The notes beneath the pieces are model-generated. The model did no database searches, was not told where the DNA came from, and saw nothing but the letters and a program-made list of their open reading frames with translations. 64,000 nt of DNA, from the NCBI GenBank assembly GCA_958295725.1, contig OY282368.1, positions 1,074,501-1,138,500 of the forward strand, written 5' to 3'. The stretch comes from an uncultured Alphaproteobacteria bacterium. GTDB taxonomy: Bacteria; Pseudomonadota; Alphaproteobacteria; UBA2966. Positions 34,156 through 41,212 of this stretch are shown in pieces. The first letter of the stretch is position 1; each line of letters begins with the position of its first letter. The position numbers and the translations under genes are program-made.

Positions 34156-35052
34156 TCAAATCCGGTACGTCCGCGCCGCGTTGTCGTGGAACAGCTTCCG
34201 CTTCTCGGAATCGGAGAAGTTCTCCACGACCGACTTGAACGCGCCGAACAATGTGTCGTAGTCGCTCATGACGCTGTCGACGGGGAAGTTCGACGCGAAC
34301 ATGCAGCGGTCGACGCCGAAGATCCCGATACCGTCGAGGATGAACGTCCGGATGCTGTCCACCGACCAATGGAAGTCGGTCATGCCCAGCCCCGACAACT
34401 TGAGCGAGACATTCGGGCACTCCGCCATCACGCGCATGTTCGCCCGCCAGGCCTGGATGCCGGCGTAGTGCCGCTCGAGCGGAAAGGCCAGGTGCACCAG
34501 GACGATGGGGATGTCCGGATAACGGTTGGCGAGGCGGACCGTGTCTTTTGCCTGGTGGGCGCAGATCTGATGGTCGAAGGACAAGCCGTGTTTCCCGAGG
34601 AGTCCGAAGTTGTCCAGCCAGGTCTCGTCGTTCAGCAGATCCACCGGCGCGAGATCGAGCAGAGGCTCCGCCGGGTGGCGGCTCGCGATCTGGCGGATGC
34701 CGCGAAAGTTGGGGAACTCCGCGTGTTCCTCCAGTCGGCGTTCGCAATCGGGCGACGTGAAGTCGACCCAGCCGACGATGGCGTGGGGAAAGCCCCGCGA
34801 GTCGGGGTCATCGGCCACGCCTTGCAACCAGCGGGTTTCGCCCACCGGATCGTCGTGATCGTAGTTGGCCTGCACGTGAACGGACTTGACGACGTTCTGG
34901 TTCCGGATGTCCGTCAGGAAGTCCTCGACGAGGTAGTTCTTTCGGAGCTTGGTGTTCGGTCCCCAGATGCGAACCGATTCGGGCCCCTTCATGTGAGGAT
35001 AGCGATGGTTTCCGATGTCCCAGAGATGATGATGCGCGTCGATGATCTGCAT
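34156..35052 (-). CDS. Amidohydrolase family 2 metal-dependent hydrolase
   Basis: A 298-residue TIM-barrel hydrolase. MQIIDAHHHLWD provides the HxH metal site, IVLVHLAFP a further His, and DRCMFASNFPVDS the conserved Asp region. The family includes lactonases and decarboxylases acting on dicarboxylic or aromatic acids. Start 35052 places the HxH at residue 7 and has CTGGAGG eleven bases upstream; the longer frame to 35628 runs through the opposing gene. It lies with the ligase genes on the minus strand and divergent from the dioxygenase. Exact substrate not readable. Confidence 0.87.
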   Translation of the reverse strand: MQIIDAHHHLWDIGNHRYPHMKGPESVRIWGPNTKLRKNYLVEDFLTDIRNQNVVKSVHVQANYDHDDPVGETRWLQGVADDPDSRGFPHAIVGWVDFTSPDCERRLEEHAEFPNFRGIRQIASRHPAEPLLDLAPVDLLNDETWLDNFGLLGKHGLSFDHQICAHQAKDTVRLANRYPDIPIVLVHLAFPLERHYAGIQAWRANMRVMAECPNVSLKLSGLGMTDFHWSVDSIRTFILDGIGIFGVDRCMFASNFPVDSVMSDYDTLFGAFKSVVENFSDSEKRKLFHDNAARTYRI

Positions 35053-35150
35053 CGTCGGAGGGCCTCCAGGCGGCATGGGAGGCATCGGCGGGGACTCCGC
35101 CGACGCGGAAACGGGGTCGGGACCCGAGGCTAGAAGAAAAAGGCCGGCGG

Positions 35151-35190
35151 CGGCAAGGTCGCGCGGGCGGCGGCAAGATCGCGCGGGCGG
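35151..35190. repeat. 20-bp tandem duplication in a divergent promoter region
   Basis: CGGCAAGGTCGCGCGGGCGG at 35151-35170 is followed by the same 20 bases with one change at 35171-35190. It lies between the amidohydrolase and dioxygenase starts and might alter regulator binding; no regulator gene is adjacent. Confidence 0.85.
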
Positions 35191-35263
35191 CGCGCGTTTC
35201 GCGCGGCCGGCGTTCGTGGTATCAAACGGCCGCGAATCGCGCACGTCGGAAGACAAGAACGAG

Positions 35264-36328
35264 ATGACCGAACGATCGTTCGAACCCGTCGCGGGGAAGT
35301 CCGCCTGGAAGAGGGTGGATCTGGAGTCCGACGCGTCGTGGCGGTTTTCCCTGGACCGGGCGCACATCGACGAAATCGAGGCGTTGACCGGTTCGTTGCG
35401 CGCTCGCGGAAAGCGTCCGCCGGCGATCTCCAGGGACGATTTCTCCGCGCCCGCCCTGGCGGCGTTGTTCGCCCGGGTTCGCGACGAGGTGGAGTCGGGC
35501 CTCGGCGTGGCCCGGGTGTCCGGCTTTCCGGTGGAGGGTTTCGACCTCGCGGATCTCGAGACCGCGTTCTGGGCGATGGGGCTGTCGATGGGTCGACCCG
35601 TCTCGCAGAACAGCGCGGGCGAGCGCATCGTCCACGTCGTCGACCGGAGCGTTCCCTACGATCAGGCCAATGCCCGCGGCTATACCACCCGCGCCGAGCT
35701 TCTCCCGCACTGCGACGCGGGTCCCGATTTCACGGGCCTGCTCTGCGTCCATCCCGCCAAGAGCGGCGGCGAAAGCTCGCTCGCGAGCTCGATGGCCATC
35801 TACAACGAGATACTGTCCAGGCATCGCGGTGACCTCGACGATCTGCATCGCGGTTTCCACCACGATCTCCGCGGCGAGGGACCCACCGCCAGTCTCGACG
35901 AGCTCACCAGCCATCCCATTCCCGTGTTCAGCCGTTGTCAGGGCGTGTTGAGCTGCAGTTTCAATACGAAGTCCATCGAACAGGCGAACGCGAAGATGGG
36001 CACGGACTACACGGCGACGCAGCGCGCCGCCGTCGACCGCATCCTGGACCTCGCCCGCGACCCCGCGTTCCGCTACGACATGGTCTTCGAGGCCGGCGAC
36101 ATCCAGTTCGTCAACAACCATACCGTCCTCCATTCCCGCGGCGCCTACGAGGACCACGACGAGCCGGAACGCCGCCGGCGACTTCTGCGGCTGTGGATCG
36201 TGCGGCCGGAATGCCGCCCGCTGGACCCCTTGTTCGCGGACAGGTTCAACACGGGTCCGCGCGGGGGCGTGGCGCGGCGCGACGACCTGGGCCGCTCGTT
36301 GCCCGGACTTTCGGCGGCCGCGACATGA
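35264..36328 (+). CDS. TauD/TfdA-type Fe(II)/2-oxoglutarate dioxygenase
   Basis: A 354-residue member of the TauD clan. The iron ligands appear as HCD in LLPHCDAGPDF (about residues 147-157) and the distal His in NNHTVLHSRGAYED; the 2-oxoglutarate Arg is in RRRLLRLWI. The first 60 residues are an extra N-terminal segment. Such enzymes hydroxylate or cleave carboxylates, sulfonates or betaines. Start ATG 35264 has weak upstream GAACGAG. Its stop overlaps the SDR start (ATGA), so oxidation followed by dehydrogenation of the same substrate is a fair inference. Confidence 0.85.
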   Translation: MTERSFEPVAGKSAWKRVDLESDASWRFSLDRAHIDEIEALTGSLRARGKRPPAISRDDFSAPALAALFARVRDEVESGLGVARVSGFPVEGFDLADLETAFWAMGLSMGRPVSQNSAGERIVHVVDRSVPYDQANARGYTTRAELLPHCDAGPDFTGLLCVHPAKSGGESSLASSMAIYNEILSRHRGDLDDLHRGFHHDLRGEGPTASLDELTSHPIPVFSRCQGVLSCSFNTKSIEQANAKMGTDYTATQRAAVDRILDLARDPAFRYDMVFEAGDIQFVNNHTVLHSRGAYEDHDEPERRRRLLRLWIVRPECRPLDPLFADRFNTGPRGGVARRDDLGRSLPGLSAAAT

Positions 36329-37074
36329 GCGGCGCGCTGGAGGGCGAGGCCGCCGTCGTCACGGGCGGGGCGGGCGGCATCGGCTCGGCCGTCAGCAGGC
36401 TGCTGGCCGCGAGCGGAGCGCGCGTCGTCGTGGCCTTCAACGGCAACGAGGCGCGAGCGCGGAACCTCGTCGACGACCTTCCCGGGGACGGACACGTCGC
36501 CCGGCGCGTCGCGGTCGAGGACGGAGCCTCGCTGGCCGCGCTCGCCAAGGCGGTGGACGGATGTTTCGGGGGCCTCGACATACTGGTCAACAACGCGGCG
36601 GTCACGCGTTTCGTCCCGCACGACGATCTCGATGAACTCGACGACGGATTGTTCGACAGAATCATGCGGGTCAACGTCCGGGGCGCCTTCGCCTGCGTCC
36701 GCGCGCTTCGTCCGCTGCTCGAAGCGGGGAAGGGGGGCCTCGTCGTCAACATGTCCTCGATCGCCGCCGCGAACGGAGTGGGCAGCAACGTCGCCTATTG
36801 CGCTTCGAAGGCGGCGCTCGACAGCCTGACGCGATCGTTGGCCCGGGCGCTGGCGCCCCGCGTCCGTGTCGTCTCGGTCGCCCCGGGAGTGGTCGATACC
36901 CCCTGGCTCGAGGGTTTCGACCAACGGTGGCGGGATCGGCAGATGGCGCGAACGCCGCTCGGACAATTCGCTTCGCCCGAAGACGTGGCGCGGGCGGTTC
37001 TCGCCGTGGCGGTCGATCTCGGATCGACGACCGGCAGCGTCGTCACCGTGGACGGCGGCCGCCTTCTCGATTAG
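36325..37074 (+). CDS. Short-chain dehydrogenase/reductase
   Basis: A 249-residue classical SDR. TGGAGGIGSAV is the nucleotide-binding glycine motif, NNAA the structural motif, and Ser..Tyr..Lys are present as MSSIAA and YCASK. NAD(P) specificity is not clear. Coupled to the dioxygenase gene by a four-base overlap and followed after 46 bases by the RraA-like gene, forming a plus-strand operon. Confidence 0.88.
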   Translation: MSGALEGEAAVVTGGAGGIGSAVSRLLAASGARVVVAFNGNEARARNLVDDLPGDGHVARRVAVEDGASLAALAKAVDGCFGGLDILVNNAAVTRFVPHDDLDELDDGLFDRIMRVNVRGAFACVRALRPLLEAGKGGLVVNMSSIAAANGVGSNVAYCASKAALDSLTRSLARALAPRVRVVSVAPGVVDTPWLEGFDQRWRDRQMARTPLGQFASPEDVARAVLAVAVDLGSTTGSVVTVDGGRLLD

Positions 37075-37120
37075 CGCGCGATTCCCTCATTTTTCCCGTT
37101 CCATGCCACTGGAGGCCCAG

Positions 37121-37834
37121 ATGACGGACAAGCACCTGAACGAGGAGGAACTGGCCCCGCTGCGGGGGCTCGACACGCCGACGATCTGCAACACGATCGA
37201 GATGCTGCGGCCGGAACGTCAGGGCTTCGGTTACACGACGGACACGATGGTCTGTGTCGACCCCGGCCTTCCGCCTCTCGTCGGGTACGCCAAGACCGCG
37301 GCGATCCGGAGCACGCGGCCGTCCGGCCGGCCCGCCGACCGGGTACGGCGGGCTCGCCTCGATTACTTCCGGTATATCGCGGCGGCTCCCGTCCCCGGTA
37401 TCGCGGTGATCCAGGATCTCGACGGCGACCGGGCGGGATACGGTTCTTTCTGGGGCGAGGTGACGTCGACGTCGCTGAAGGCGCTGGGATGCGCCGGCGG
37501 GATCACCGACGGCAGCATCCGGGATGTCGACGCCATCGCGGCGGGGTTTCAGCTCCTGGCGCGCAAGGTCGTCCCGAGCCGGGCCTTCGTGCATGTGGCC
37601 GACTTCGAATGCGGCGTCAACATCCTCGGCATGGTCGTCCGGCCGGGCGACCTCGTTCACGCGGACCGGCACGGGGCGGTGGTCGTTCCCCACGATCTGG
37701 CCCGCGTCATCGCCAGGGGCGCCGACCTCATCGCGCGCCGGGAAAAGATCATCCTGGACGCCGCCCGAAGCCCCGGATTTACCGTCGACACGCTGGAAAG
37801 GGCGATGGAGGAAGCGTCCGGGCTCGAGGAGTGA
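37121..37834 (+). CDS. RraA-like / HMG-type aldolase family protein
   Basis: A 237-residue RraA-fold protein. GCAGGITDGSIRDVDAI near residues 122-138 contains the G-x-x-x-D-G-x-x-R-D signature used to bind metal and pyruvyl group in 4-hydroxy-4-methyl-2-oxoglutarate or 4-carboxy-4-hydroxy-2-oxoadipate aldolases; RraA regulators of RNase E share the fold. The catabolic neighbours and the extra N-terminal 30 residues favour an aldolase or decarboxylase. GGAGG seven bases before ATG 37121 decides the start over 37103. Confidence 0.82.
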   Translation: MTDKHLNEEELAPLRGLDTPTICNTIEMLRPERQGFGYTTDTMVCVDPGLPPLVGYAKTAAIRSTRPSGRPADRVRRARLDYFRYIAAAPVPGIAVIQDLDGDRAGYGSFWGEVTSTSLKALGCAGGITDGSIRDVDAIAAGFQLLARKVVPSRAFVHVADFECGVNILGMVVRPGDLVHADRHGAVVVPHDLARVIARGADLIARREKIILDAARSPGFTVDTLERAMEEASGLEE

Positions 37835-37858
37835 TCGGGGGGCGGGCCTCCGGGAGGC

Positions 37859-38617
37859 TTACGGCGGGCCTCGATGAACGAGTCGGGGGCCGAACGTCTG
37901 CGCCAGGGGCATGACCTCGACCGTATTGACGTTGACGTGCGGCGGGAGCGCGACGACGTCGAGGAGGACCTGGGCGACATCGTCGGCGCTCATGGCCTTG
38001 AAGCCCTCGTAGAAATCGACGTCGGGGTCGCCCGTCCTCACGATGTCGAATTCCGTCTCCGACATCCCCGGCGAGATCGACGTGACCCGGACGTTTCGGC
38101 CTTTGAGGTCGGCCCGCGTGTTCATCGCGAACTGGGTGACGAACGATTTCGTGGCGCCGTAGACCGGGCCGCCGGGACCGTAATGGTTCCCGGCCACCGA
38201 CGCCACGTTGATCACGTGACCCCGGTCGCGGGCGACCATGCCCGGCATGATTGCCCGGGTGCAGTACAGGACGCCCTTGATGTTCGTGTCGATCATCGTT
38301 TCCCAGTCGTCGATGTCCGCCTCCCAGGCCGGAGCCCGGCCGAGCGCCAGCCCCGCGTTGTTGACGAGGATCGAGATTTCGGCGAAGTCCTCGGGGAGAC
38401 TCGAGACCGCGGCTTCGACCGCGTGTCGGTCGCGCACGTCGAGGGCGATCGTCAGGCAACGGTCGCCCAGCCGCGATCGCAGTTTCTCCAACCGGTCGGC
38501 GCGGCGCCCGGACGCGACGACGCGCCCGCCTTCCGCGACGAAGAGCCCGGCGACGGCCTCTCCGAATCCTGCGGTCGCACCCGTGACGAACGCGATCTCG
38601 CCGTCAAGTTTTGGCAT
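37859..38617 (-). CDS. Short-chain dehydrogenase (YdfG-like)
   Basis: A 252-residue classical SDR similar to 3-hydroxy acid/serine dehydrogenase YdfG: TGATAGFGEAVAGLF for nucleotide binding, NNAGLALGRAPAWEADIDDW, and the catalytic YGATKSF. YdfG-type enzymes oxidise L-serine, L-allo-threonine and 3-hydroxypropionate with NADP. It converges on the RraA gene with a 24-base gap and so is a separate unit. Confidence 0.88.
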   Translation of the reverse strand: MPKLDGEIAFVTGATAGFGEAVAGLFVAEGGRVVASGRRADRLEKLRSRLGDRCLTIALDVRDRHAVEAAVSSLPEDFAEISILVNNAGLALGRAPAWEADIDDWETMIDTNIKGVLYCTRAIMPGMVARDRGHVINVASVAGNHYGPGGPVYGATKSFVTQFAMNTRADLKGRNVRVTSISPGMSETEFDIVRTGDPDVDFYEGFKAMSADDVAQVLLDVVALPPHVNVNTVEVMPLAQTFGPRLVHRGPP

Positions 38618-38687
38618 GAAGACACTCCCGGGGTTCAGGGATTCCGGTCGGAACGGGTGCGTTTCCCGGCGGGGCGCCGTCCATCGG

Positions 38688-39200
38688 CTAGCTCCCGGCG
38701 GCGGCGGTCTTCGCGGCGTCGCCGCTTTCCCGCCTGGCCGTTGCCGCCTTCGAGGAGTCCCCGGCGTTCGCCGCCGCCGGTTTCGGCGCCGGGGTGGCCG
38801 CGATCTCGACCCGAGGGAGCTCGTTGCTCGCCGGGTCCTTCTTCGCGCGCATCAACTGGCCTTCGATGTTCGCCCCCGGCTCGATCGAGAGAACCTCGTG
38901 CCAGATGTCGCCGTTCACCTTGGCCGTCTTGCCGAGTCTGACCTTCCCGGCGCGGATTTTTCCGGAGACGTCGCCGTGAATCTCGACGTCTTCCGCGACG
39001 ATCTCGCCACTGATCGACGCCTGTTCGCCGACGGTCAGCGATTGCGACGCCACGTTGCCCTCGACGCTTCCATCGATCTGTATCTCGCCGTCCGTTTCGA
39101 GGTTGCCGACGATACGCAGATCGCCGCTGATGATCGACGGTGGGCTTTTGGCGCCCCTCGGGGAGCTGGACGAGGACCTCTGTTCAGTTTTTGAAAACAT
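38688..39200 (-). CDS. Bactofilin
   Basis: A 170-residue polymer-forming cytoskeletal protein. After a Ser-rich N-terminus, residues about 20-115 form the bactofilin beta helix (ISGDLRIVGNLETDGEIQID, GSVEGNVASQSLTVGEQASI and following rungs); the tail is Ala/Pro-rich. Bactofilins assemble without nucleotide and localise cell-wall enzymes. The ATG at 39200 has GGAGGCAGGGAG upstream. The gene starts inside the last codons of the M23 peptidase, so the two are made together. Confidence 0.92.
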   Translation of the reverse strand: MFSKTEQRSSSSSPRGAKSPPSIISGDLRIVGNLETDGEIQIDGSVEGNVASQSLTVGEQASISGEIVAEDVEIHGDVSGKIRAGKVRLGKTAKVNGDIWHEVLSIEPGANIEGQLMRAKKDPASNELPRVEIAATPAPKPAAANAGDSSKAATARRESGDAAKTAAAGS

Positions 39201-40539
39201 ATCTCCCTGCCTCCAGAAATTTTTCCGGATCCCGGGGTTGTCCCCTGAACAGCACTTCGTAGTGGACGTGTGAACCGGTGCTGCGTCCCGTCGTGCCCAT
39301 CGTGCCGATTTGCTGGCGAAACTCAACCTCTTCGCCCTTTTTTACAAGACTTCGATGAAGATGCGCATACCGGGTGCCGATCCCGAGGCCGTGGTCTATC
39401 TCCACGAGCCGGCCGTAGGGCCCTTTTCGGCCCGCGTACGTCACGACTCCCGCGGCCGTCGCGCGAACGAGGGTCTTGAACGGCCCGCTGAGATCCAGCC
39501 CGGAGTGCATGGTCCAGCGTCCGGTGAACGGGTCACGGCGTTTGCCGAAGCCGCTGGCGAGACGGTAATGGTCGGCTGGCGGGGTCAAGGGCAGCGTCCG
39601 CAGAACCCGTTGCAGCCCTTCCCAGAGCGTCAGGCGTGACTCGAGCTCCAGGACGCTGTTTCCGAATTCATCCTCCATGCCGGCGAATTCATCCTCCATG
39701 TCGGCGAATTCGTGCCCGGACCCGGCGGAGTCGAGGCCGGCGAGCGGGCCGCCTCGACCGGGTTCGTCCGCGTCGGTCGGACTCAGCAGGTCGCCGATGT
39801 CGAGACCCGTGAGCTCGATCACCGACGTCATCTCCCCGATGCCGGCGAGAGTCCGGTTCCGGAGTCGATCGACGAGAGCTTGCTGGGAGGACTTCAGCTC
39901 GTTCAGGCGCCGTTCCAGCTCGCCCACGCGCTTCTCGGCGGAATTGTGCCGACGACGCGCGCGGTCCCGGTCCTCGGTGACTCGACTCAACGACCGGTGC
40001 GTCTTTCCGAGCGCCTCGGACAGGCTGGAGTTGCGGGCCGATGTCGCGTCCAGGTTCGTTGCCAGTCGCTCCACTCGCGCCTCGAGCGTCCGCTTGACGG
40101 CGAGGGCCCGGTTTCGTTCGCCGATGGCCGTATCGAGTCCGTCCGTCAGTGCGCCCAGCCGTTTTTCCAGCGCTTCCTTGTGAAGCAGGATATCCGATAA
40201 CCGTTCGTGCTTGGCTTCGAGGTCGCCGGTCAGCGAAACGAAGCGGTTCCGGGTATCCAGGAGCTCCCGGGAGAGTTGCCCGTAGGCCGACTCCAGGTCC
40301 GCGATCCGGCGGTCCTTGGACTCGACGATCCGATCCTGGAACAGGAGATAGACGGAGGCGAATATCGCCCAGCCGAAAGACGCGACGAGGACCAGGGCCA
40401 GAACGGCTTGCGCCGGCTTGTCCAGCGAAACGAACCGGACACGTCCCCCGCGACGGTAATAGAGCTGCCGCTCCGGAAACATCCGGTCGAGCAATCCGGT
40501 CGGAACGTCGCGCCAGGCCCGGTGGTGACGGTTTCTCAT
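39184..40539 (-). CDS. M23 (LytM) peptidoglycan endopeptidase with coiled coil
   Basis: A 451-residue membrane-anchored peptidase. One transmembrane helix at about residues 43-65 (VLALVLVASFGWAIFASVYL), a long coiled coil to about 220, a variable linker and a C-terminal LytM domain with zinc ligands in HSGLDLSGP and HVHYEV. It cuts cross-links in peptidoglycan; paired bactofilin would place it for cell-shape control. The linker holds an acidic repeat, EFADMEDEFAGMEDEF, from a 24-base tandem duplication at about 39665-39712. Overlaps the bactofilin start by 17 bases. Confidence 0.92.
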   Translation of the reverse strand: MRNRHHRAWRDVPTGLLDRMFPERQLYYRRGGRVRFVSLDKPAQAVLALVLVASFGWAIFASVYLLFQDRIVESKDRRIADLESAYGQLSRELLDTRNRFVSLTGDLEAKHERLSDILLHKEALEKRLGALTDGLDTAIGERNRALAVKRTLEARVERLATNLDATSARNSSLSEALGKTHRSLSRVTEDRDRARRRHNSAEKRVGELERRLNELKSSQQALVDRLRNRTLAGIGEMTSVIELTGLDIGDLLSPTDADEPGRGGPLAGLDSAGSGHEFADMEDEFAGMEDEFGNSVLELESRLTLWEGLQRVLRTLPLTPPADHYRLASGFGKRRDPFTGRWTMHSGLDLSGPFKTLVRATAAGVVTYAGRKGPYGRLVEIDHGLGIGTRYAHLHRSLVKKGEEVEFRQQIGTMGTTGRSTGSHVHYEVLFRGQPRDPEKFLEAGRYVFKN

Positions 40540-40564
40540 CGCCGGGCTTCGGGTCTCGCTTGCC

Positions 40565-41050
40565 TCATCCCTCTCCGGACAAGGCGCGCGCCGCGTCCAG
40601 GACGTCCTCGGCGTGACCCGGGACTTTCACCTTCCTCCACACGCGCTTCACGCGGCCGTGCCTGTCGATCAGGAACGTCGCCCGTTCGATGCCCATGTAG
40701 GTCCGTCCGTACATGCTCTTCTCGACCCAGACGCCGTAATCGGAACACAGGCCGCCGTCCTCGTCCGATATCAACGTTACGCCCAGGTCGTGCTTGTCCT
40801 TGAACTTCCGGTGTTTGGCGACGCTGTCCCTGGACGCTCCCAGAACGACGGTATCGAGCTTCTCGAAGGCCTCCGTAAACCCGATCGCCTCCTTCGTGCA
40901 TCCCGACGTGTCGTCTTTCGGGTAGAAGTAGAGAACGATGTTCCTCCCACGAAAGTCCCTCAAGGCGACCGGCGCGCCTTCGTCGCCGGGCAGCGAGAAA
41001 TCCGGAGCCTGATCGCCCTCTCGGGGCCCGGCGCCTTCCGATTGGGTCAC
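40565..41050 (-). CDS. bcp: Thioredoxin-dependent peroxiredoxin
   Basis: A 161-residue BCP/PrxQ peroxiredoxin. YFYPKDDTSGCTKEAIGFTE contains the peroxidatic Cys at about residue 51; the usual second Cys five residues later is replaced (CTKEA has Ala), so this is a one-Cys-at-that-site form. It reduces hydroperoxides. Starts at GTG 41050. It lies between glnE and the M23 gene, an order often seen in related bacteria. Confidence 0.92.
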   Translation of the reverse strand: MTQSEGAGPREGDQAPDFSLPGDEGAPVALRDFRGRNIVLYFYPKDDTSGCTKEAIGFTEAFEKLDTVVLGASRDSVAKHRKFKDKHDLGVTLISDEDGGLCSDYGVWVEKSMYGRTYMGIERATFLIDRHGRVKRVWRKVKVPGHAEDVLDAARALSGEG

Positions 41051-41212
41051 CCTGTCGAACTCCTGACGCGCATTTGAGGAATTTCCCTTTGAACGCGTGG
41101 CGATCGTCCGCGATTCCAGGACCCGGCGATTGTGCCCGTTCCCGGGAGCGACGACAAGCGCGGCCCGGCGACTTCACCGAATTCCGCCGCGGCGAGACGC
41201 GGGACTCCGGGA

